The notes under the pieces: generated by a model
The model's input: only the letters and a program-made list of their open reading frames with translations
What the model was told of the DNA's origin: nothing
Databases searched by the model: none
Part shown: one piece after another, positions 15,361 to 20,216 of the stretch
How positions within the stretch are numbered: position 1 is the stretch's first letter
How the letters are laid out: each line of letters begins with the position of its first letter
Made by a program: the position numbers and the translations under genes
NCBI GenBank assembly: GCA_005879655.1
Contig: VBJK01000227.1
Location: 1 to 20,216, forward strand
Source: Chloroflexota bacterium
GTDB lineage: Bacteria; Chloroflexota; Ktedonobacteria; Ktedonobacterales; Ktedonobacteraceae
Direction of reading: 5' to 3'
DNA length: 20,216 bases

Positions 15361-15540
15361 TTGAAAATTTTGAAACATAGCGACGAATATCGTGTGCGGA
15401 TTGAGCAATATCTCGGCTTCCTCGGTCAAACACTTGATGAGATGCAGACCAGAGCTGCCCTTATCCTCTTGGGAGGAGCACTCATGGTGACTCAAATAGG
15501 AAACCGAGAATCAACACGAGATATTGATTCTGACAAATAG
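15361..15540 (+). pseudogene. Truncated nucleotidyltransferase-like gene (DUF6036/AbiEii-like N-terminus)
   Basis: From a TTG (15361, or 15370) the frame reads RIEQYLGFLGQTL, then MQTRAALILLGGALMVTQIG and NRESTRDID before stopping. LLGGALM...RESTRDID matches the first strand, Gly-Gly loop and the first Asp of the DxD metal motif in minimal nucleotidyltransferase-fold proteins such as DUF6036. These usually run to about 150-200 residues; here only 59 are left and the second half of the active site is missing. A TAG directly precedes the TTG and no good ribosome binding site is visible. It sits just before the next gene, which is probably its former partner. Confidence 0.55.
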
Positions 15541-15559
15541 ATTTTGTTTGCTGTATAAT
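15530..15559 (+). promoter_or_regulatory. Probable sigma-70-type promoter for the 15598 gene
   Basis: CTGACA (15530-15535) and a perfect TATAAT (15554-15559) are separated by 18 bases. They lie 39 bases before the ATG at 15598, with AGAGAGGAG between. The -35 box overlaps the last codons of the truncated nucleotidyltransferase frame. Confidence 0.5.
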
Positions 15560-15597
15560 AGAAACATGAAGAGCAATTGCAGAGAGGAGTAAAAACG

Positions 15598-16101
15598 ATG
15601 ACACCTCCACTTCCCTATCCCATACATCCCATCGCAGACGTAGCTATACGCATTTCGCAAGGAGAAGATCCCTGGCATGCTCTAGGCAATTTTCTCCATG
15701 ACTGGTGGTGTTATGCAGTAGACTATCGCCATGACCTTATTGCCAGGCCACCTGCAATAGGCTCAACGTCAGAAGGAAGACGCTGGGCTGCTTTTTGTGC
15801 TGCGACCGTCGAAGAGCTTTGTGCTAGAACATCCTTTCCTCGCCCAGCATGGATTAATCAGCAAGACTTTTTTTTAGCACAACCCTGGTTTTATGATCCC
15901 CAACCCTCTCAACGTAACTGGCTCCTCTCAACAACACCGGAGCCGTTCAAACGCCGTAATATCTTTGTTGGCGGAAGTGTCCTCGACAATAAGTACGAAC
16001 TTGAGCAACTCTTCAGCTCGAAACCTCGATGGACTCTATGGTCAGATCAAGAATTACAGGAATTATTAGGATCTACTAGTGATAAATCAATAACACCATA
16101 G
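15598..16101 (+). CDS. Hypothetical protein, probable partner of a nucleotidyltransferase-like gene
   Basis: This 167-residue cytoplasmic protein starts at an ATG with a strong AGAGAGGAG before it. I recognise a general pattern rather than a named family. The N-terminal half is helical (HPIADVAIRISQGEDPWHAL, NFLHDWWCYAVDYR). Then comes a Trp/Pro-rich block with FPRPAWINQQDFFLAQPWFY and WLLSTTPEPFKRRNIFVGG, and a last helix YELEQLF. Similar proteins in Actinobacteria are, as I recall, found next to DUF6036 nucleotidyltransferases, and a truncated one lies just upstream here. That could have been a toxin-antitoxin-like pair; this is inference. The gene has its own likely promoter and looks intact. 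It lies between the cmr operon and the CRISPR array on the opposite strand to both. Confidence 0.65.
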   Translation: MTPPLPYPIHPIADVAIRISQGEDPWHALGNFLHDWWCYAVDYRHDLIARPPAIGSTSEGRRWAAFCAATVEELCARTSFPRPAWINQQDFFLAQPWFYDPQPSQRNWLLSTTPEPFKRRNIFVGGSVLDNKYELEQLFSSKPRWTLWSDQELQELLGSTSDKSITP

Positions 16102-16169
16102 CACTAACGTCCCTGTTCACCTCTTCGCATCCACTTCCCACAAGCTACCAACCAGCAGATCCACATAGA

Positions 16170-16392
16170 AACAGATATTTCATCTAGCCTCCCAAGCCTT
16201 CTACACCGGCACTTTTTTCCCGATATTTAATATTGTATTGTGTCTCAAGCTCCAACGAGCCTCCCAAGCCATTTAGACACAGCCGTTTAAGGATGCCATT
16301 TTCGCTGTCAGAGTGTCTCAAGCTCTAACGAGCCTCCCCAGCCATTTAGACCGCAAAGTTTAAATCTTTTAGCTCCAAGACACGGGGGTCTC
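16170..16392 (-). CRISPR. CRISPR array, trailer-end segment (left of the intron)
   Basis: Two full 37-nt repeats lie at 16242-16278 and 16315-16351. The first 5 nt of a third (GTCTC, 16388-16392) follow, and a decayed terminal copy lies at about 16170-16206 (AGCCTCCCAAGCC kept). Spacers are 35-36 nt. Plus-strand repeat halves are GTCTCAAGCTCCAACGAGCC and TCCCAAGCCATTTAGAC, with substitutions in the second repeat (CTCTAACG, CCCCAGCC). Read on the minus strand the repeat ends CTTGAGAC. Decay at this end and the GAAAC-type 3' end of other copies both indicate that transcription runs leftward and that this is the old, trailer end. Confidence 0.85.
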
Positions 16393-17124
16393 ATGAAGTG
16401 GGTAGACAGCGCGTTACGTTCTTGGTATAATAGAAGGGCAGCCAAGAGCTTGACCAGAGCGCAGAAAAACCACTCTCCGTTCCCGTACTCTCTATACCTA
16501 CGCACGTTTCTGTCCACCTCTTCCCGAACCGTACAGGCTACTTTCATAGCATACGGCTCTCCAGGCACACAATTCTTCACTGGGTCTCCTGCCGCATCCA
16601 CGACAACCCAGTGCTTTCCATTTGCGTAGCCCTACACCCCTTCCCCTTGTATCGGGCATTACCCCAATCATTTGAGTACTACGAGTGCTCTGTCACCATG
16701 CACCGCAAGGGTGTTTAGGTGATCCCCAAGTTACCTGAAAAGGTTCGTTCTGTGTTTAGGCAGCCCTTGCGTCGTTTCCCACTCCGTGTGGGCTGGTTTC
16801 GGTGGGAGTTTTAGAAGGAAGAGCTTGTTTTCCCGCTAACACCGAACACAGGCGGTTATATCGTATCCTGTGGGCCTCGTTTTGACCTCCGCGACTAGAC
16901 TTCAGACAGTTTGGTCTTTACCTTGCACAGCCTAGCTGACCGACCTCTGGTTTGCGATACTCAAACTTCACCGGCCTTCCTCACATCATGCTATTGTCCC
17001 CTCGCGCCTTTCGGCTGAAGGTATCCCTATACTCTTATTTGTATAGGTAAGATGCTGCTTTAATCACTTTACTCCAGTGATATCTCTTCCTTGAAATAGA
17101 ACCTTTTCTGCCACATGGGCGCAC
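16393..17124 (-). mobile_element. ORF-less group II intron inserted in a CRISPR repeat
   Basis: On the minus strand the element begins GTGCGCCC (17124), the group II 5' consensus, and ends CACTTCAT (16393). Domain V is a 34-nt hairpin at 16526-16559 with the AGCCGTATGC start, a GAAA loop and GTACGGTTC end. A domain VI stem pairs GGTGGACAG with CTGTCTACC. Removing the 732 nt joins GGAGCTT to GAGAC and rebuilds a perfect repeat. Candidate EBS1, AAGCTC (16821-16826), is complementary to exon GAGCTT. Candidate EBS2, AACGAG (16876-16881), is complementary to CTCGTT, one base further upstream, and the order in domain I is as expected. No reverse transcriptase is encoded, so mobility would need one in trans. 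It lies in the same sense as the predicted crRNA precursor, so splicing could restore the array transcript. Confidence 0.87.
16401..16559 (-). ncRNA. Group II intron domains V and VI
   Basis: Domain V (16526-16559) has lower stem GAGCCGTA/TACGGTTC, upper stem GCTAT/GTAGC, and a GAAA tetraloop. Domain VI is closed by a 9-bp stem (16510-16518 with 16401-16409) with one G-U pair and is unusually large, about 118 nt. The 8 bases after it reach the 3' splice site. The intact catalytic core argues for splicing competence. Confidence 0.82.
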
Positions 17125-17438
17125 AAGCTCCAACGAGCCTCCCTTGCCCCTTACACCCCGTAGAGGTGGACCAGGAATGACTGCTGGCCCAAGTCTCAAG
17201 CTCCAACGAGCCTCCCTAGCCCCTTACACACTCTTATGTTCCATTCGAGATGTCCTTGGGGTTGTGTCTCAAGCTCCAACGAGCCTCCCTAGCCCCTTAC
17301 ACCTATGATGTTGCACACGGCCATCAGTCAACTGCTGTTGTCTCAAGCTCCAACGAGCCTCCCTAGCCCCTTACACCATCGCATCGCCGGACTACCTCAC
17401 TGAAGAGACAGAGTCTCAAGCTCCAACGAGCCTCCCTA
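17125..17438 (-). CRISPR. CRISPR array, central segment between intron and IS
   Basis: This segment begins with the remaining 32 nt of the intron-split repeat (17125-17156). Full repeats follow at 17193-17229, 17266-17302 and 17340-17376, then the first 26 nt of a repeat (17413-17438) that the insertion sequence cuts. Spacers are 36-37 nt (17157-17192, 17230-17265, 17303-17339, 17377-17412). These repeats share GTCTCAAGCTCCAACGAGCC but end CCCCTTACAC instead of CCATTTAGAC. No spacer matches anything else I can see in the window. Confidence 0.92.
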
Positions 17439-17573
17439 CACTACAGTAGCACTTATAAGCAGAGCCATATGAGAGATGAGAGCCAAAAAAGGCTCATGAA
17501 ATCTCAAAAAACTTGTGACATTCTGTAAACAGAAAAAACCTTGAGAAGAAAGCACAAAAGATCGGAGACCATC

Positions 17574-18956
17574 ATGAAACACCAATATGATACCACAGAA
17601 GAAGAAATGCGACCATCGATCAAAGAAATTCATCAATGGAAATGGAGCTTAGAGCAACTGCATCAACGTATCGCCCCTCGCTTCGCACGACCGGAACCAC
17701 GTCATCATGCCCTGCTCTACCTTGAAGCCATTTTGAGTGAGATCCCCCGCAAAAATAGCTGGCAAATAGCTGAACATGCCCTGCTTACGCGACCCTACGG
17801 GATGCAACGCTTGCTCTCCAAGGCTGTCTGGGATGTCAACGGAGTACGTGATGACTTGCGTAAGTACGTGCTCGAACAGCTTGGCACACAAGAGAGCATG
17901 GAGGCTATTCTGGTTCCTGACGAGAGTGGCATTCCCAAGGAAGGCAAAAAATCAGCCGGAGTCAAAAATCAGTATTGTGGACTGACTGGATGCGTGCAGA
18001 ATTGCCAAGTTGGAGTCTTTTTGAGCTATGTCACGAGACGAGGCCACGCCTTCATTGATCGTGATCTCTATCTGCCAGAAGATTGGATTGATGACCCAAA
18101 GCGGTGTCGTGAGGCTGGCATTGCTGACGACGTGGCATATCGCCCCAAATGGGAGTTGGCTCTCAATATGATCAAACGAGCAAGACTGGCGGGCTTGCCG
18201 TTTGGATGGATAGTGGCTGATGAGGTCTATGGCCAAGCAAGAGAGCTACGCAGATGGCTTGAGCAACATGGTTATGCTTATGCTTTAGCCATCCCCTATG
18301 ATGAAGCCGTTTGTGTGCAGACCCTCAATGGAAGCTATATGCTGGCACAAGCCAGAGAGCTTGAGATTACTCTGCTTCAAGAGCAAGACTGGCATCGACT
18401 GCCGATGAGCCAAGGAACGAAAGGACCTCGCATGTTTGATTGGGCGATGTTGCCTGTGATGCATCAGGGAACGATCGATGGTCGCCACTTCCTCGTGATG
18501 CGTCGGTGCATCGATGATCCAAGCCAAACGACCTATTATCTCGTCTTTGCTCCTGTTGGCACCACACTCCAAAAGATGGTTTGGGCCATTGGGGCGAGAT
18601 GGCACGTAGAGGAAGACCTACAAGCAAGCAAAGGGCTTGGACTGGACCAGTACGAAGTACGAAGTTTCATCGGATGGTATCGTCATGTCACACTTGTTAT
18701 GCTGGCTTATGCCTTCCTCGTTGGCATTCGTGTCCATGATCAGAGCCATCTTCAGGCTCAGATTCCCCTTCCAACCACTCAACACTCACATCCCCTCATG
18801 CCTTTGACCACCTCTGAAATCCAACACTTGCTGGCCCGGCTCTGCTTTCCGTTGCCCTTTCATGCCACACTCGTACAAGCCTGGTCACACTGGCGTAGAG
18901 AACACCAATATTGGGCCAGCTACTACCACATGAGAGCGCGGCTCAAAGCTGGATAG
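17574..18956 (+). CDS. IS701 family DDE transposase
   Basis: This 460-residue protein starts at an ATG with GGAG 6 bases upstream. The RNase H-fold core has the family blocks LVPDESGIPKEGKKSAGVKN (Asp116), YCGLTGCVQNCQVGVFLSY, LYLPEDWIDDPKRCREAGI, GWIVADEVYGQ (Asp216), and RWHVEEDLQASKGLGLDQYE with the candidate catalytic Glu at 346/347. It ends WYRHVTLVMLAYAFLVGIRV, another IS701 hallmark, and a basic tail. Length is normal and the frame is uninterrupted, so the element may be active. It should cut and paste the element by binding the 16-bp end repeats. The observed 6-bp duplication differs from the 4-bp sites usually quoted for IS701 members, so it may be a side branch. Confidence 0.88.
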   Translation: MKHQYDTTEEEMRPSIKEIHQWKWSLEQLHQRIAPRFARPEPRHHALLYLEAILSEIPRKNSWQIAEHALLTRPYGMQRLLSKAVWDVNGVRDDLRKYVLEQLGTQESMEAILVPDESGIPKEGKKSAGVKNQYCGLTGCVQNCQVGVFLSYVTRRGHAFIDRDLYLPEDWIDDPKRCREAGIADDVAYRPKWELALNMIKRARLAGLPFGWIVADEVYGQARELRRWLEQHGYAYALAIPYDEAVCVQTLNGSYMLAQARELEITLLQEQDWHRLPMSQGTKGPRMFDWAMLPVMHQGTIDGRHFLVMRRCIDDPSQTTYYLVFAPVGTTLQKMVWAIGARWHVEEDLQASKGLGLDQYEVRSFIGWYRHVTLVMLAYAFLVGIRVHDQSHLQAQIPLPTTQHSHPLMPLTTSEIQHLLARLCFPLPFHATLVQAWSHWRREHQYWASYYHMRARLKAG

Positions 18957-19114
18957 CAGAGCTATGCACACACAAAGACAAAAATTTCTCTCTGGGGATT
19001 TTCCCCTCTCTTGTTAAAGAGCATTGTCTTAAGGCAGGACTCTGATCCTTTGGTCCTATCCTCAGGTCGTCTCGAGTCTTGTCCAGTCTGATCATTTGAC
19101 GCGAAAGGAGCGCC

Positions 19115-19981
19115 ATGATGACCCTTGTTTCTCTAGCTGACTGTTGTCGCAGGCTCTGCATTGACAGCAAGACCTTGCATCGTTGGCTCAAGCAGGCCCA
19201 CATCTCTGTACAACCTCATCCAATGGATACACGGTGCAAGTGTCTGACCCTGGAACAGATCCAGCAGATGGCGGCGGCTCACCACCGCAGCTTGCATGAC
19301 GCTGTGCACCAGCACTTGCCAGCACCAATCTCTGCTCCCTGTGACGTTGGGGCACATCCCTCTCATCGAGATGAGCAGATGGCAGATCTGCAAGCTCAAG
19401 TTGCCACCTTACAAAGTCAACTGAGCCAGCTGACACAACTGCTGCAAAAGGTGCAAACACAGGAACCGAAGGCTTCTGCAACCTTGGGCAACATGCAAGA
19501 GAACAAATCCCAGGATAAGTCCCAGAACAAATCCCAGGATAAGTCCCAGGAGTCTTCCCAGGATAAGTCCCTGAAGAAATCCCAGGATAAGTCCCAGGAT
19601 AAGTCCCCGAAGAAATCCCAGGACAAATCAAAGCCTCCCTCTGCTGCATCAATTGATCGACGCAAACATGTTGTGCCACTGGTTGAATATGCGGCTGAGC
19701 GCGGCTATGTCGTGATCAGTCCCGAACTGGGAATGCTTGACTTTCAGCCTGATTCTCCCGAATGGTTTGCTTGGCTCTTCATGCTTCCTTCTTTTCGCTT
19801 CGTCGGAAAATTGGGTCATTTTACTGCTTATCGGGGCAACCACTTCGGGCCTGACAGGGCTTGGAGAGCCTGTCGCCACATTCGCAATCACGTCTATCAT
19901 GAGCCTTTGGGCAAAACTGAGTCTCTTACTGTTGCCCTGCTTGAACAGGCTGCCGCCGCTCTTCAATCGCATCTGAACTAG
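19115..19981 (+). CDS. IS accessory protein: HTH, SQDK-repeat linker, regulator-type C-terminal domain
   Basis: This 288-residue protein starts at an ATG after AAAGGAGC. Residues about 4-50 are a MerR/excisionase-like helix-turn-helix (VSLADCCRRLCIDSKTLHRW, CLTLEQIQQMAA). Residues about 88-112 form a coiled coil (MADLQAQVATLQSQLSQLTQ). Residues about 129-172 are a low-complexity tract of roughly eleven 4-residue units, mostly SQDK with SQNK, SQES, SLKK and SPKK variants. The C-terminal 100 residues contain MLPSFRFVGKLGHFTAYRG, RAWRACRHIRN and PLGKTESLTVALLEQAAAAL. As I recall, this resembles a small domain in LuxR/MalT-type regulators of Ktedonobacteria. It lies inside the IS end repeats, so it is element cargo or a transposition helper or regulator. 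Function is unknown. Confidence 0.7.
   Translation: MMTLVSLADCCRRLCIDSKTLHRWLKQAHISVQPHPMDTRCKCLTLEQIQQMAAAHHRSLHDAVHQHLPAPISAPCDVGAHPSHRDEQMADLQAQVATLQSQLSQLTQLLQKVQTQEPKASATLGNMQENKSQDKSQNKSQDKSQESSQDKSLKKSQDKSQDKSPKKSQDKSKPPSAASIDRRKHVVPLVEYAAERGYVVISPELGMLDFQPDSPEWFAWLFMLPSFRFVGKLGHFTAYRGNHFGPDRAWRACRHIRNHVYHEPLGKTESLTVALLEQAAAALQSHLN
19504..19632 (+). repeat. 12-bp tandem repeat encoding SQDK units
   Basis: About eleven imperfect copies of a 12-bp unit such as TCCCAGGATAAG lie in the IS accessory gene. Unit length is a multiple of three, so copy number can vary without a frameshift. The repeat also keeps long open frames on the minus strand, which are not genes. Confidence 0.85.
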
Positions 19982-20049
19982 CTCTCTTCGCGGATGAGCT
20001 TCGGGCTTTTGCTCCCGGCCCACGTTCTCCTACAAGTGCCACTGTAGTG

Positions 20050-20216
20050 TCCCTAGCCATTTAGACGTCAATGACAACTCTGATAGCCATGCTCACTTCG
20101 GGGTTTCAAGCTCCAACGAGCCTCCCTAGCCATTTACACGCTGATGGCACTATGAAGATCCGCCCACCTATTCCCTCTGTTTCAAGCTCCAACGAGCCTC
20201 CCTAGCCATTTCGACA
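20050..20216 (-). CRISPR. CRISPR array, leader-side segment running off the right edge
   Basis: The rest of the IS-split repeat (TSD copy plus GCCATTTAGAC, to 20066) is followed by a 36-nt spacer, a repeat at 20103-20139, a 39-nt spacer, and a repeat at 20179-20215 at the window edge. Here the plus-strand repeats start GTTTC rather than GTCTC, so on the minus strand they end CTTGAAAC, the usual type III handle. Their other end varies: CATTTACAC and CATTTCGAC. The array probably continues, and its leader and perhaps adaptation genes should lie to the right. Confidence 0.88.

Larger units (their letters stand above)
17439..20049 (+). mobile_element. IS701-like insertion sequence with accessory gene, inside a CRISPR repeat
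   Basis: The 2611-bp element has 16-bp terminal inverted repeats, CACTACAGTAGCACTT at 17439-17454 and the complement of CACTACAGTGGCACTT at 20034-20049 (15 of 16 match). It is flanked by the direct repeat TCCCTA (17433-17438 and 20050-20055). Removing the element and one TCCCTA rebuilds an exact 37-nt CRISPR repeat. It carries a transposase (17574-18956) and a second gene (19115-19981), both plus strand, opposite to the array. It separates the array left of it from the leader, so older spacers may no longer be transcribed from the native promoter. Confidence 0.9.

Noticed and set aside
16308..16601. 97-residue minus-strand open frame near the array
   Set aside because: It crosses a CRISPR repeat, a spacer and group II intron domains V and VI, so it is RNA-structure sequence, not a protein gene.
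19188..19679. 163-residue minus-strand open frame with repeated GTYPGIS units
   Set aside because: It is the shadow of the in-frame 12-bp tandem repeat in the plus-strand IS accessory gene.
16207..20178. Spacers matching other parts of this window (self-targeting)
   Set aside because: By eye I find no spacer with a convincing match to the genes here; a database search would be needed to name any phage or plasmid target.

Overview
The window looks like chromosomal accessory DNA from a filamentous Chloroflexota of the Ktedonobacteria type. This is inferred from the mixture of Gram-positive-like conflict genes, the Replic_Relax protein, the IS701-type element with a Ktedonobacteria-style accessory protein, and moderate GC content. 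No rRNA or other taxonomic marker is present, so the assignment is tentative.

Left part (1-4740): an intact CPA2 cation:proton antiporter on the minus strand, with a strong hairpin just past its 3' end. Next come scraps of an aminotransferase and apparently a cytochrome P450. A decayed conflict cassette follows on the plus strand: an intact Trypco1 gene, then a trypsin-like protease, the back half of an nSTAND1 module and four WD40 repeats. These last three were evidently once one protein but now sit in three reading frames without the NTPase P-loop region.

Middle-left (4880-6640): a Replic_Relax family gene, then about 700 bases with no convincing gene but with spaced copies of a palindromic motif around GTCATGAC that resemble iterons or an origin/operator.

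Core (6640-15134, minus strand): a tightly packed type III-B CRISPR-Cas effector operon, cas10(cmr2)-cmr3-cmr1-cmr4-cmr5-cmr6, with start/stop overlaps. It ends in a translationally coupled gene for a TIR-TIR-SAVED protein. Cas10 has no HD nuclease region but keeps GGDD. The expected logic is that target RNA binding by the Cmr complex makes Cas10 synthesise cyclic oligoadenylate, the SAVED domain binds it, and the two TIR domains degrade NAD+. Two lesions interrupt this: an in-frame TAG in cas10 and a one-base frame change in cmr1. No cas1, cas2 or cas6 is present.

Right part (15135-20216): a truncated nucleotidyltransferase-like gene and its probable partner, then a CRISPR array running off the right edge. 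The repeat is 37 nt. Read on the minus strand it ends in TTGAAAC or TTGAGAC, so the array is probably transcribed leftward with its leader outside the window and its decayed trailer near 16180. The array is broken twice, each time inside a repeat. A 732-nt ORF-less group II intron sits in one repeat, in the same sense as the predicted crRNA precursor, with EBS1 and EBS2 candidates matching the repeat sequence. A 2611-bp IS701-like element with a 6-bp target duplication sits in another. The combination of a dual-TIR SAVED effector, point lesions in cas10 and cmr1, and an array carrying a potentially splice-restorable intron is the most interesting content.
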